DNA of 64,000 nucleotides from Parahalioglobus pacificus (lineage in GTDB: Bacteria > Pseudomonadota > Gammaproteobacteria > Pseudomonadales > Halieaceae), in the NCBI RefSeq assembly GCF_014652275.1, contig NZ_BMYM01000002.1:62001-126000 (forward strand). Direction: 5' to 3'. Made by a program: the position numbers and the translations under genes. The notes beneath the pieces are model-generated. The model ran no database searches, had not been told where the DNA came from, and was given only the letters and a program-made list of their open reading frames with translations. Below are positions 49,029-58,670 of this stretch, in pieces. Each line of letters opens with the position of its first letter. The stretch's first letter is position 1.

Positions 49029-50298
49029 CAGCCGCCCCCCTTACGCGATAAACGCTGCCCAGAGGGTGACTATCCAGGCGCGACGCCGGTACATCGTGCG
49101 TCTGCCATGTAAGCTGCTGCGCGGCTTCGTCGTATTGCAGCTCTGGGTTCTCCCCCAGAGCCAGTATGACGTCACCCTCTCGCAGGTTATTCACCCTTGG
49201 CAGCCGGTCATAGTTATGAATGTTGTGCGGCAGCAGGAAATACTGCAGCTTCAGCCGTCGGTACGTCATGCGCGGTGTGTTTTCCAGAAGAAACACGCGT
49301 GTGCCCACCTCCGGCATTACCTCCCGCTGAAGGTGTTGGGCATATTCGTAGAGGTCAGGACTCAAGTCCGCGCGATGCCGGTCCGGCATAGACTTGCCTG
49401 CAAACTGATAGCTGGTGCGCGCAAGCTGGGTAGACAGCTGGAGCTGCCACAGGGCATCCAGCGCCAGCCAAGGCACCAGAATCACCGTCGCAAATGCTGT
49501 AGTCATGGCCAGCGGAGTGATGCGCGACACAATAGCCAGAATGATCGCAGCAATCAGTGACCACGCGGCGAACAGCGTTGTTGGGTATTGCAGTGCAGAA
49601 GGCATAATGCCGCGGATGGCATTAATTGAACGATGAGACCACCCTCTAAAACCCGTCCATTCGTTCCAGATGACAGCGGCCGTTGAGGCAATGCTCACTG
49701 GCGTGAAGTGCATATTGTCCAAAGTAAACGGGGTGTCGCCGACGTCTCCGTAAACGCCTAACGCAACCGCGGTGACTCGACCACGCCAATCGGCGCTTTG
49801 CCGCAGGTTGAACCAATAACGGCCGTCTCGCGCCTGTTGCAACGGCAAGCCAAACACAGCGCCGGGCCTGTCTTCCACGCGCCAATAAAGTACCGTATTC
49901 AGGCTGGCTTGCAACCCCCGCACGTCCAACCGCAAGAAAGGCAGCTGCTCTGCCTGCAAATCAACCGTCGCCTCAAGGATGCCTTCGCCATTCTTTAACG
50001 CGAGTAATACACTGCTGTCGTCCTCGTACCGGCCCTCATCAAACACCAGGGGGCGAAAGTCGCTGCCGGATAGCGCAACCGACCGCGCAGGCTCACCCGC
50101 AATCTCTAACGAGTACGGGTTCAAAAGCTCGAAGCTCAGAAAATAACCACCCCCCGTACAGAAAGCAGCCAGAACCAAAGCAAGAAAGGCAGTCGCCAGC
50201 GTCTTCAATTGAATGTTTCCAGCCACTGTATACATCCGTGTCAGATTTGGTTTGCCGCGTTCAGAGGATGCGACATAGGCTATTGGCTTTCCCCACAT
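49021..50298 (-). CDS. membrane protein of unknown function, partner of the GT-C-like gene
   Basis: This is a 425-residue protein with one N-terminal membrane helix, a beta-rich periplasmic domain of about 170 residues, two central membrane helices, and a C-terminal soluble domain of about 150 residues. I do not recognise the family. It overlaps the GT-C-like gene by 8 bases, so the two products probably work together. An internal ATG at 50235 is a possible start close to the first helix. Confidence 0.6.
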   Translation of the reverse strand: MWGKPIAYVASSERGKPNLTRMYTVAGNIQLKTLATAFLALVLAAFCTGGGYFLSFELLNPYSLEIAGEPARSVALSGSDFRPLVFDEGRYEDDSSVLLALKNGEGILEATVDLQAEQLPFLRLDVRGLQASLNTVLYWRVEDRPGAVFGLPLQQARDGRYWFNLRQSADWRGRVTAVALGVYGDVGDTPFTLDNMHFTPVSIASTAAVIWNEWTGFRGWSHRSINAIRGIMPSALQYPTTLFAAWSLIAAIILAIVSRITPLAMTTAFATVILVPWLALDALWQLQLSTQLARTSYQFAGKSMPDRHRADLSPDLYEYAQHLQREVMPEVGTRVFLLENTPRMTYRRLKLQYFLLPHNIHNYDRLPRVNNLREGDVILALGENPELQYDEAAQQLTWQTHDVPASRLDSHPLGSVYRVRGAADD

Positions 50299-50616
50299 TC
50301 GTTATCGCATGCCCAGTCGCGCATGTTGCGACTCATTACCCCACTTAGTCTACTCTCACTTCCCATAGCCGTCGCGTTATCTAAACATCGCAGCAGCTAA
50401 CCAAGTGGATAAAAGCGGCCTACGATGCGCGTCATTGGCCGCTGCACAGCCTGAGAACGCAGTCACTACAGGCATGCTCACTTACTCAGCGCGGCGCCCG
50501 AGGAAAAGTTCGACTGCACTTCCTGGCACCATACTGCAGACCTGCCCTCATATACCGAACTCGCACGCGCGCTGATGGTTTACACTGCTCATATCGAGGG
50601 ATATAGGAAAGTAAGC
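50299..50616. other. divergent intergenic region at the right border of the glycan locus
   Basis: About 318 bases separate the minus-strand glycan genes from the exported SAM hydrolase. An AGGAAA site before 50617 is visible; no clear promoter, repeat or integrase trace is seen. Confidence 0.4.
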
Positions 50617-51519
50617 ATGAGAGTGTCGAAAATCCTTACGACGGTCGCTGTGATCGTACTCGCAACGAGCTCGCTTCCAACGTGGGCGCAGCCCGCCCTG
50701 GTTTTCCAGTCAGACTTTGGTCTAGAAGAGCCCGCCGTCGCTTCGATGAAAGGCGTCGCCTATGGCGTCTCGCCAGAACTCAACATATTCGACAACACCC
50801 ACGAAATACCGGTTTTCAACATCTGGGAAGCGGCATATCGCTTGAACCAGGTCGCCAACTATTGGCCGGCGGATACCGTGTTCGTCTCGGTTGTCGACCC
50901 GGGCGTGGGCACCAACCGAAAATCCGTGGTCCTGAAAACCAGGAACGGTCAGCTATTTGTAACGCCCGACAACGGGAGCCTGACACTGGTCGCCGAATCG
51001 TTGGGGATAGACGCAGTGCGGGAAATCGATGAAAGCAAGAACCGGCTTAAAGGGTCGGAGCGCTCTCATACCTTTCACGGGCGGGATGTCTATGCCTACA
51101 CCGGCGCCAGGCTGGCCGCCGGAGCGATCAGCTTCGAAGAGGTTGGCCCCTTGCTCAAGCCCGAAGTCGTTAGCATCAGCTACCAGAAGCCCGAGATGAC
51201 TGATAAGGGCATTATTGGCAGCATCCCTATTCTCGATGCGCACTTTGGGAATGTTTGGACCAATATCAGCGCCGATCTCTTCGACACGTTAGGGGTATCT
51301 GTGGGCGAAACCGTTCAGGTAAGAATCCGGGAGGGCGACACAGTGCTCTTTGAGCAGCGCGTTGAATTTGTCAGTTCCTTCGGCGGTGTTGCGCTAGGTG
51401 AGCCGGCCATTTACGTTAATGACATCCTCAACATCGGCCTCGCACTCAATCAGGGGAACTTTGCCGAGCAGTATTCGATTCAGCCAGGCGGTCAGCGCGT
51501 TATCGAGTTACACCCTTAG
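50617..51519 (+). CDS. exported SAM hydroxide adenosyltransferase (DUF62)
   Basis: This 300-residue member of the SAM hydrolase/chlorinase/fluorinase family has FQSDFGLEEPAVASMKG, VSVVDPGVGTNRKS and the HTFHGRDVYAYTGA motif. These carry the Asp, Arg and His residues typical of the water-adding branch. The protein begins with a signal peptide of about 25 residues (basic start, hydrophobic core, cleavage after TWAQ). Family members hydrolyse SAM to adenosine and methionine. Export would place it in the periplasm, where SAM is not expected. The ATG at 50617 has an AGGAAA site. Confidence 0.85.
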   Translation: MRVSKILTTVAVIVLATSSLPTWAQPALVFQSDFGLEEPAVASMKGVAYGVSPELNIFDNTHEIPVFNIWEAAYRLNQVANYWPADTVFVSVVDPGVGTNRKSVVLKTRNGQLFVTPDNGSLTLVAESLGIDAVREIDESKNRLKGSERSHTFHGRDVYAYTGARLAAGAISFEEVGPLLKPEVVSISYQKPEMTDKGIIGSIPILDAHFGNVWTNISADLFDTLGVSVGETVQVRIREGDTVLFEQRVEFVSSFGGVALGEPAIYVNDILNIGLALNQGNFAEQYSIQPGGQRVIELHP

Positions 51520-51589
51520 CTAAGCCGCCACCGCTGGGCCGCTCCGTCAGGCTGTGGAGCAGCCACAACTCCGACCGAACGGCGAAATT

Positions 51590-52201
51590 CTAGGCCGCAA
51601 ACGCCTTGGCACAGGCAGGCCTGGCCAACAGCCTGTCCGCATAGGCACTGAGATTTGGGAAAACCTCATCTGTCACGATACCCAGACGCTTCGACATAAT
51701 GCAGGCATGGCCAAGCATCGTATCGGCCGCAGAGAAGTCGCCAATGATGTAGTCGCGGCCTGCCATTGCCTCTTCCACGGGCGCCCATGCTTTTGCCAGC
51801 AAACGCTGAGCCTGTTCGCGCACCGTCGCATCCTGACGGTCCGGCGGCAGCAACAGCGTGTGCACCACGATGGTATTGACGGGCGGCATGACCATGCCTT
51901 CGCAGTAGTGAAACCACTGCAGATACTCCGGAAATGCAGGGTCATCCACCGCTGGCTTCAAGCCACCGTTCTTGTGCCGCTCCAGGATGTATTCGGCGAT
52001 GGCGCCGGATTCAAAAATACTCACATCACCGTCTTCCAGAACGGGCACCCGTCCTAGGGGGTGCCGTGAACGGTGCTCATCGGACTTCAGATCCTTGGGG
52101 TGGAAGTCCATACGGTTTAGCTCGTAGTCCAATCCAAGCTCCTCTAACAGCCAAAGGGACCGGCTGGCGCGGGAGTTCGGGGCGAAGTGCAGTTTTAGCA
52201 T
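51590..52201 (-). CDS. glutathione S-transferase
   Basis: This is a 203-residue GST. The thioredoxin-like N-terminus has HFAPNSRASRSLWLLEELGLDYE, a cis-proline in GRVPVLEDG and the glutathione-binding ESGAIAEYIL motif, followed by the all-alpha domain with GDFSAADTMLG. It is a stand-alone gene convergent with the SAM hydrolase. The subclass and substrate are not clear. Confidence 0.9.
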   Translation of the reverse strand: MLKLHFAPNSRASRSLWLLEELGLDYELNRMDFHPKDLKSDEHRSRHPLGRVPVLEDGDVSIFESGAIAEYILERHKNGGLKPAVDDPAFPEYLQWFHYCEGMVMPPVNTIVVHTLLLPPDRQDATVREQAQRLLAKAWAPVEEAMAGRDYIIGDFSAADTMLGHACIMSKRLGIVTDEVFPNLSAYADRLLARPACAKAFAA

Positions 52202-52455
52202 GAGAGTCCTTGCGGCGTTTAAGCGCGTTTATACTAGCGCGCAGATTACGCGCTGCACGCACGCGGGCCAAGTCCTTTGAAACTGGAACCTATGCATCAG
52301 GCCATGGTGCCCGGAGTAAGCTTGAAACCATCACCGCTAGCCACGAAACGACAGCCTTCGTTCTCAACAGAGACCGTAAGCCGCGCCCCGTGCTGCGCAA
52401 GCGAGCCGCGCTCAGAGAGCGGCAGAATGCATGTAAGAAAAAGAGTTCAGTTCAC

Positions 52456-52983
52456 ATGACCACCAAACGCCCCAACCCACTGGACCGATTTGCTAAAGAC
52501 CTTCCCACTGGGAAGCTGGAATGGATTGGCCTGCGCAGCCGCAGACGCGCGCCCATGACCGAGGTGCAGCGTGTGTTGGCGATCGCTGACCGGGGCCTTC
52601 AGGGGGATCACCGCACCGAGAAAACTCCGGGATCTGGGCGTCAGGTCACACTGATCTCACGTGAGTTCATTCAACAAACCCAGCATTTCCTCGGGGAATC
52701 AGATATTCATCCCGGTCGATTACGGCGAAATTTGGTGATCAGCGGTATCAACTTGCATGCGTTGCGGCATCAACGCTTTAGTATTGGTGAGGCGCTGTTT
52801 GAGGCCGGTGCGCTCTGCCACCCCTGCTCGCGCATGGAAGCCGAACTGGGCAAGGGTGGGGTCGCTGCAATGCTAGGCCACGGCGGCCTGTGCTGCAAAA
52901 TCATCATCGGCGGCGAAATCGCCATTGGCGACGCTGTGAGGGTGGAGGCAGCACCTATCACAGACGACCTATTCACTGGCTGA
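52456..52983 (+). CDS. MOSC domain protein
   Basis: The protein of about 175 residues has a MOSC (molybdenum cofactor sulfurase C-terminal) domain. It shows RGLQGDHR, the RQVTLISREFI strand, GRLRRNLVISGINL and the conserved cysteine in CHPCSRME. Such proteins are thought to handle a Moco- or sulfur-bound intermediate in detoxification. The ATG at 52456 is preferred; the open frame upstream back to 52210 has no family likeness. Confidence 0.82.
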   Translation: MTTKRPNPLDRFAKDLPTGKLEWIGLRSRRRAPMTEVQRVLAIADRGLQGDHRTEKTPGSGRQVTLISREFIQQTQHFLGESDIHPGRLRRNLVISGINLHALRHQRFSIGEALFEAGALCHPCSRMEAELGKGGVAAMLGHGGLCCKIIIGGEIAIGDAVRVEAAPITDDLFTG

Positions 52984-53208
52984 GAACTAGTCCAGCCGCC
53001 AGGTACGTTCGTAGATCACTCAAAGTACCCGCGCAATGGTATTCGTACCGCTGCGCCGGTGGTACTGCGACACAGGATCGCTTGAATTTGCGAGCGTATA
53101 CTGGCAGCGTTCGCAGACTAAAAAAATAAACCAGGTGGGGCCGTTCAGGCTATCAGCCCGATGACCTCACCGCTCATTCTCATCGATAACAGCAGTAGGG
53201 ATATAACG

Positions 53209-55503
53209 ATGATTAACCGCAAGCAAGCACCCGCTCTCACCCGCAGTCCGCTGACGGTGGCCCTGGCCGCCGCAGTGGCATCCACAACACTGTCTACCAC
53301 CGCTAGCGCCCAGGATCCGGCGCGCGGCAGCGCCGCGCTGCTGGAAGAGGTGGTGGTTACCGCACGGAAGCGGGAAGAAGGCGCACAAGACGTACCTCTG
53401 TCTATCAGTGCCTTCAATTCAGACCAAATCGAGGCCCTGAAGGTCCGCGACCTGACCAACCTGCGCGTTGGCATGCCCAATGTATCGCTGGAAGACATTG
53501 GTACGACTCGAGGCACCGCAAACTTCTCGATTCGTGGTCTGGGCATCAACAGCTCCATTCCCTCCATCGACCCCGCAGTGGGCGTCTTCGTGAATGGCGT
53601 GTATCTGGGCGTTAACAACGGCATCATCTTCGATATCTTCGACTTGGAAAGCATCGAAGTGCTGCGCGGCCCTCAGGGAACGCTGTTCGGCCGCAACGTG
53701 ACCGGTGGTGCCATCCTGATGAACACCAAGAAGCCCGGTGACGAGCTGGAAGCCACACTGCGCTACTCCATTGAGGCCGGTGACGAAGGCGGCACAAGCT
53801 CCATTTACCAAGGCGCGGTTGGCGGCCCCCTCACCGATACGATTGGCGGTCGCCTAGTCGTCTACTACAACGACGATGACGGCCGTTTTGAGAATGATTT
53901 CAACGGCGACGACTTCGGCGAAATCGAACAGAAAATGGCGCGCGGCACCGTAACCTGGGCCGCCACAGATACCACTGATTTCACGGTGATGTACGAGTAC
54001 AACGAAACCGATGGTCAAGGCCCGGCAGCACAGTCGCATACCAATGGCCGCGGCGTACCTGGCTTCTTCGTGAACAACGATCGTGACTCATTCGACTTCA
54101 GCATCGACGAAGAAGGCTTCCAGGAAAACGAGACCAACTTCATCACCGCGCAGTTGGATCAAGATGTCGATTTTGGCGAGGGCACCATCACCGCCATTTA
54201 CGGCTACCGTGACTACGAAGGCACGGCCACTATTGACGTAGACGGCCAGCCCATCTGGATTTTCCACGCCCCTTCCTGGCTTGACGCCGAGCAGCAGTCT
54301 TTCGAGCTGCGCTACAACGGTCTGTTCGGTGAGCGCGCGAACGTCACCACGGGCGTGTTCTACTTCGACAACGAAATCAACTACCACGAGCGCCGTAACC
54401 TGGTTGGTCTGGACGAGAACGGTGCGCCAGCACCCGTCGGCCGCGCAGTGGGTCCCGCTGCGGTATTCGATGGCGGTGGTAACTACAATGTAGAGAGCTA
54501 CTCGGTCTTTGCGCAGGTGGATTATGACCTGACAGAGCAGCTGACCCTGACTGCGGGCATCAACTACAGCTCAGAGGACAAGGACACCGAGATCAAGTCG
54601 CTGTCTAACCTTGGCCCCTCCTGTAACGTCGTTACCGAAGACCCGGCAGCCTGCCCCTTCGACTTCGTTGATGATGAGAGCTGGGATAACTGGGCGCCCA
54701 AGCTGGGTGCCACCTACGCACTTAGTGATGAACAGGCCGTGTACGCGCACTGGACCCGGGGCTACCGCTCAGGTGGCTATAACCTCCGTAACACCTCCTT
54801 CAACCCTGCGGACATCCCCGGACCGTTCGATGAGGAAGAAGTGAACAACTACGAGATCGGCTATAAGTCTACGCACTCATGGGGCCGCCTGAACGCTGCG
54901 TTCTTCTACAACGAAATCGACGACATGCAGCGTGAGCTGAACACGCCAGGACCCATCGGCACGATCCAGCTGGTGCGTAACACAGCCGATGCCACCATTA
55001 CCGGTGTAGAAGTTGACGGTACCTTTAGCCTCACCGACAACTTGTTGCTGCTCGCCAGCGTCGGTTACATCGATGCGGAGTACGATGAAGTACGCGAAGA
55101 CTTGAACGGTGACGGTTCGGTGGATCGCGGCGATGAACGCCTCGACATTCCGCGCGCACCAGAGCTGACTTACTCCATCGGCCTGACCCACGATCTGGAT
55201 ATCGGCAGCTGGGGTTACATGACCTCACGCCTGACTTACTCCTACCGTGATGAAATGGCCTATACCGACGACAACAATGGCTTCATCGACGAGCTGGAAA
55301 TGCTGGACGCTGGTCTGGACTTCTACTCCAACGATGGTCACTGGGTGTTCTCGCTGTACGGTCGCAACCTGCTGGATGAAGTCAACCACGGCGGTGATAC
55401 GCAGCTGCCTGACTCCATCGGGGGCGTACCTGTGGGCGGCACCTTCTCGCCATTGACCCCAGGTATCCGTTACGGTGCGGAAGTGGTGTATAACTTCTTC
55501 TAA
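53209..55503 (+). CDS. TonB-dependent outer membrane receptor
   Basis: This 764-residue receptor has a signal peptide (cleavage after about ASAQ), a plug domain starting EEVVVTARKREEGAQDVPLSISAF with GTLFGRNVTGGAI, and a 22-strand beta-barrel ending in the aromatic residues YNFF. The TonB box is the EEVVVTAR segment. The ATG at 53209 has an AGGGAT site. The substrate is not clear; proteins of this type in marine Gammaproteobacteria import siderophores, sugars or other compounds. A strong terminator follows. Confidence 0.93.
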   Translation: MINRKQAPALTRSPLTVALAAAVASTTLSTTASAQDPARGSAALLEEVVVTARKREEGAQDVPLSISAFNSDQIEALKVRDLTNLRVGMPNVSLEDIGTTRGTANFSIRGLGINSSIPSIDPAVGVFVNGVYLGVNNGIIFDIFDLESIEVLRGPQGTLFGRNVTGGAILMNTKKPGDELEATLRYSIEAGDEGGTSSIYQGAVGGPLTDTIGGRLVVYYNDDDGRFENDFNGDDFGEIEQKMARGTVTWAATDTTDFTVMYEYNETDGQGPAAQSHTNGRGVPGFFVNNDRDSFDFSIDEEGFQENETNFITAQLDQDVDFGEGTITAIYGYRDYEGTATIDVDGQPIWIFHAPSWLDAEQQSFELRYNGLFGERANVTTGVFYFDNEINYHERRNLVGLDENGAPAPVGRAVGPAAVFDGGGNYNVESYSVFAQVDYDLTEQLTLTAGINYSSEDKDTEIKSLSNLGPSCNVVTEDPAACPFDFVDDESWDNWAPKLGATYALSDEQAVYAHWTRGYRSGGYNLRNTSFNPADIPGPFDEEEVNNYEIGYKSTHSWGRLNAAFFYNEIDDMQRELNTPGPIGTIQLVRNTADATITGVEVDGTFSLTDNLLLLASVGYIDAEYDEVREDLNGDGSVDRGDERLDIPRAPELTYSIGLTHDLDIGSWGYMTSRLTYSYRDEMAYTDDNNGFIDELEMLDAGLDFYSNDGHWVFSLYGRNLLDEVNHGGDTQLPDSIGGVPVGGTFSPLTPGIRYGAEVVYNFF

Positions 55504-55524
55504 TTGTCAGCGACAGCCAGAGAG

Positions 55525-55554
55525 CCCGCGGCACGCAAGCGCCGCGGGTTTTTT
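55525..55554 (+). terminator. rho-independent terminator of the TonB receptor gene
   Basis: A perfect 8-base-pair GC-rich stem (cccgcggc / gccgcggg) with an 8-base loop is followed by six T, 22 bases after the receptor stop. Confidence 0.9.
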
Positions 55555-55627
55555 ATGCCTGAAGCGGTGATTGTTTCTGTAAGCCATTTCCAGTAGCGTG
55601 TGACACACCAGTCAGAGAAAGGCGTCT

Positions 55628-56179
55628 ATGCAGACCATTCTCAAGTTGGACCTGGCAGGACAACCGCGCGGTTGGCTCACCGTGTCACAGGCTGTCACTG
55701 CCTACGCCCGAGGCGATGTCGTATACGGCATCGGGGACCCCCTACCCCCGATTTTTGGTGGTATCCAACGCCTCAGTGGGCTGCGCTCGCGCATCGACAT
55801 TCAGCCCATCATCGCGCTTCAAGGGCGCATCGTTAACGGATTTTCACCCCCTCTCTGCAACCGTACTCTGTTCCGGCGCGACGACTATCGCTGCCTATAC
55901 TGCGGTAATCGGTTTAGCCGCTCGGAATTGACTCGCGATCATGTACACCCGGTTTCCAAAGGCGGCACTGATCGATGGGAGAATGTGGTCGCCGCTTGCA
56001 AACGCTGCAACTGGCAGAAAGACAACATGACACCAGAAGAGGCTGGCATGCCGCTGCTAGCCGTACCTTTCCGACCCAATCCGTTTGAATGGCATTTTCT
56101 CGCCAAGGACCGGATTCTGGCAGACCAAATGGACTACCTCTCTAAACAATTCAAGGCCGAACGAGACTGGGCGAACTAG
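55628..56179 (+). CDS. HNH endonuclease family protein
   Basis: This 183-residue protein has a C-terminal HNH nuclease domain: a CLYCG zinc pair, LTRDHVHPVSKGG (the catalytic His of the DH pair), WENVVAACKRCNWQK (the conserved Asn and second zinc pair). The N-terminal 70 residues have no recognised domain. Stand-alone HNH proteins of this type are widespread and of unknown role. No restriction or phage genes are adjacent. Confidence 0.85.
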   Translation: MQTILKLDLAGQPRGWLTVSQAVTAYARGDVVYGIGDPLPPIFGGIQRLSGLRSRIDIQPIIALQGRIVNGFSPPLCNRTLFRRDDYRCLYCGNRFSRSELTRDHVHPVSKGGTDRWENVVAACKRCNWQKDNMTPEEAGMPLLAVPFRPNPFEWHFLAKDRILADQMDYLSKQFKAERDWAN

Positions 56180-56224
56180 CTCGCGGTTTAGCGCCTATGC
56201 CCACACTCTCCGCCCTCTGGTGGC

Positions 56225-56230
56225 TATAAT
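56225..56230 (+). promoter_or_regulatory. possible -10 box for the MoxR-Bat operon
   Basis: TATAAT lies 30 bases before the GTG start of the MoxR gene. No convincing -35 box is seen at the proper spacing. Confidence 0.35.
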
Positions 56231-56259
56231 GCTGTGATTTCCACAGTCAGGAGCGTGCT

Positions 56260-57225
56260 GTGTCTGAGCACCTGAACGCTATCCATCGCATGATGGAGCA
56301 GATGTCCCAGTCGGTCATTGGCCAGGAGCAGGTTGTGCGCAGCCTCACCCTCGCATTGCTGTGCAATGGCAACGTGCTACTGGAAGGCCTGCCTGGCACA
56401 GCAAAAACACGCTCTATCAAAGCCTTATCCAAGGTGCTCAGCGCGACACTGGGGCGAGTTCAGTTCACGCCAGACTTGCTTCCCTCCGATGTCACCGGCA
56501 ACGAGATCTATCAGGATAACCAAGGCAAATCGGAACTGACGTTCCAGCCTGGCCCTGTATTTAGTGAACTGCTGCTCGCGGACGAAATTAACCGTGCCCC
56601 GGCCAAGGTACAGTCGGCCCTGCTTGAAGCCATGGAAGAGCGGCAGGTCACCGTAGCCGGCAAAACCTACCCGCTACCTCAGCTTTTTATGGTGTTGGCT
56701 ACCCAGAACCCAATAGAGCAGGAGGGCACCTACCCACTGCCTGAAGCGCAAATGGATCGCTTCCTACTTAAGGTGAAGGTCAACTACCCCGACACTGAAG
56801 CCGAGCTGGCCATCGTACGACTGCTTCAGGCGGAGGAGAGTGATAGCGCTGAGGCAATGGAACAAATCTCTTCCAGTCATGTCTTCGCCGCGAGGGAGGC
56901 CATTCAAACCCTAAAACCCAGCCCAGCCGTTGAGCAGTATCTTGTCGATCTGGTCCTGGCAACGCGCAACCCGGCCAACTACGGTGAGCAGCTGGCACAA
57001 TGGATTGAAACGGGCGCCAGCCCCCGCGCCAGCATTGCCCTGCACCGTGCTGCACGCGCAAATGCCTGGCTGTCAGGCAGGGACACCGTTATGCCCGGTG
57101 ACGTGCAAGCCGTTGCTCACCCGGTGTTACGCCACCGCTTGATACTCAGCTATGACGCCCTAGCCGACGGCGTAGACCCGGATGCGATCATTGATGAACT
57201 GCTGTCTCAGGTGGCTGTCGCCTAA
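56260..57225 (+). CDS. MoxR family AAA+ ATPase
   Basis: This is a 321-residue MoxR-type ATPase with Walker A EGLPGTAKT, Walker B LLADEINRAP, sensor 1 VLATQNPIEQEGTYPLPEAQMDRF and a C-terminal lid. It starts at a GTG with AGGAG at a good distance. MoxR proteins act as chaperones with VWA-domain partners, here the BatA and BatB-like proteins. It is the first gene of a six-function operon. Confidence 0.93.
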   Translation: MSEHLNAIHRMMEQMSQSVIGQEQVVRSLTLALLCNGNVLLEGLPGTAKTRSIKALSKVLSATLGRVQFTPDLLPSDVTGNEIYQDNQGKSELTFQPGPVFSELLLADEINRAPAKVQSALLEAMEERQVTVAGKTYPLPQLFMVLATQNPIEQEGTYPLPEAQMDRFLLKVKVNYPDTEAELAIVRLLQAEESDSAEAMEQISSSHVFAAREAIQTLKPSPAVEQYLVDLVLATRNPANYGEQLAQWIETGASPRASIALHRAARANAWLSGRDTVMPGDVQAVAHPVLRHRLILSYDALADGVDPDAIIDELLSQVAVA

Positions 57226-57231
57226 CCTGAC

Positions 57232-58167
57232 ATGCGGCAGCCAACCGATTCACAGGTCTATATCAGCCTGCGCGACTTGGCTCGGCTGCGGTATAAGGCA
57301 CGCGGCTTTAGCTACTTACCGCGCCAACCGATAGGCTCCCTGCTGGCGGGCCGGAAACGCTCGAGACTGCGTGGTCGCGGACTAGATTTTGATGAACTGC
57401 GCCATTACCGCCCGGGCGATGATATCCGGACCATGGATTGGCGGGTGACAAATCGGACCGGCAAACCCCACGTACGCGTCTACCGCGAGGAGCGAGATCG
57501 ACCAGTGTTCCTGGTGGTCGATCAGCGGCTATCCATGTTCTTTGGCAGCCAATCGCGGATGAAATCCGTGGTGGCCGCAGAAGTGGCAGCGCTCACCGCA
57601 TGGCGAGTAACCAGTGTGGGTGACCGCGTGGGCGCGATCATCTTTAATGATTCGAAACGCCACGAGAGTCGACCCGCTCGCAGCAGTCAGCGTGTGATGG
57701 GTTGGCTGGGTGAGCTCACGCGCATGAACCAGGCACTGTCGGTCGATACTGAGCTCGGTGGCAGCGAACACGCGTTGAATGGCGCGTTGCAGTTACTCGA
57801 GCGCTCCATCGGCCATGACTATCTGGTTATCGTGATATCCGATTTCCACGGTTGGAACGATGCAACCCTGTCCAGCTTGCGTAGACTGAGCCAGCACAAC
57901 GATGTGGTCTGCTCGCTGATATTCGATCCGCTGGAGCGTGACATCTCTGCCGCCGACCAATTGGTGGTCAGCGATGGCCAGCTGCAGCTGGCGGTGGAGC
58001 CCGCAGAGCAGGACTTGGGCGAACGGTTTACGGAAACCTTCGATAATACGTTCAATCGGGTGCAGGCGACACTGAAGCGCTACGACATACCGGTGATGTC
58101 GATAGACACCGTGGCATCACCGGTCGAACAGATTCGAGACACACTGGGCGGCGGCAGGCCACGATGA
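57232..58167 (+). CDS. DUF58 domain protein
   Basis: This is a 311-residue protein with the DUF58 hallmark FDELRHYRPGDDIRTMDWRVTNR and a von Willebrand-like fold after it (FLVVDQRLSMFFG). It follows the MoxR gene by 6 bases, the usual partner order. Function is not established; it belongs to the Bat stress tolerance system. Confidence 0.9.
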   Translation: MRQPTDSQVYISLRDLARLRYKARGFSYLPRQPIGSLLAGRKRSRLRGRGLDFDELRHYRPGDDIRTMDWRVTNRTGKPHVRVYREERDRPVFLVVDQRLSMFFGSQSRMKSVVAAEVAALTAWRVTSVGDRVGAIIFNDSKRHESRPARSSQRVMGWLGELTRMNQALSVDTELGGSEHALNGALQLLERSIGHDYLVIVISDFHGWNDATLSSLRRLSQHNDVVCSLIFDPLERDISAADQLVVSDGQLQLAVEPAEQDLGERFTETFDNTFNRVQATLKRYDIPVMSIDTVASPVEQIRDTLGGGRPR

Positions 58168-58670
58168 GCGCGCCCGAACTGCCCGCCATTTTTGGCAACT
58201 ATGCACTCGGCGACTTTAACGAGGTTATCCCGCCAACGGACATCAGTTGGTGGCCCGCCACGAATGGCTGGCTTATCGTCGCAGCGCTGGCCGGTTTTTA
58301 CGTGGCAAAACTTGCCTACCGCAAACTGCGCCTCTGGTGGCTCAATCGTTATCGGCGTGAAGCCAGACAAAGGCTCAGACTAATCTCAAAGGGCCCCGCC
58401 CAAGGGCAAGCACTGGTTGAACAGCTCAATACCCTGCTCAAGCTGACGGCGATGCAGGCGGATTCACGTCAGGCCGTCGCCGCATTATCCGGAGAACATT
58501 GGGTTACCTACCTGAACAATCGCTGCGAATCGGCACCGTTCGATGCGCTCAACGCGCAATTTCTGGCAAGGGGAAGTTATCAGGCACTGCCAATGGACCC
58601 CACCGGGCGAATAGCCCTGTTGACGTGTTGTGACACATGGCTAATCCAGCACAGGAATGCACACGCATGA
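58164..58670 (+). CDS. DUF4381 domain protein
   Basis: This is a 168-residue protein with one N-terminal membrane segment (WLIVAALAGFYVAKLAY) and a cytoplasmic helical part. DUF4381 proteins occur between DUF58 and BatA in many Gammaproteobacteria. It overlaps DUF58 by ATGA and BatA by 4 bases. Function is unknown. Confidence 0.83.
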   Translation: MSAPELPAIFGNYALGDFNEVIPPTDISWWPATNGWLIVAALAGFYVAKLAYRKLRLWWLNRYRREARQRLRLISKGPAQGQALVEQLNTLLKLTAMQADSRQAVAALSGEHWVTYLNNRCESAPFDALNAQFLARGSYQALPMDPTGRIALLTCCDTWLIQHRNAHA

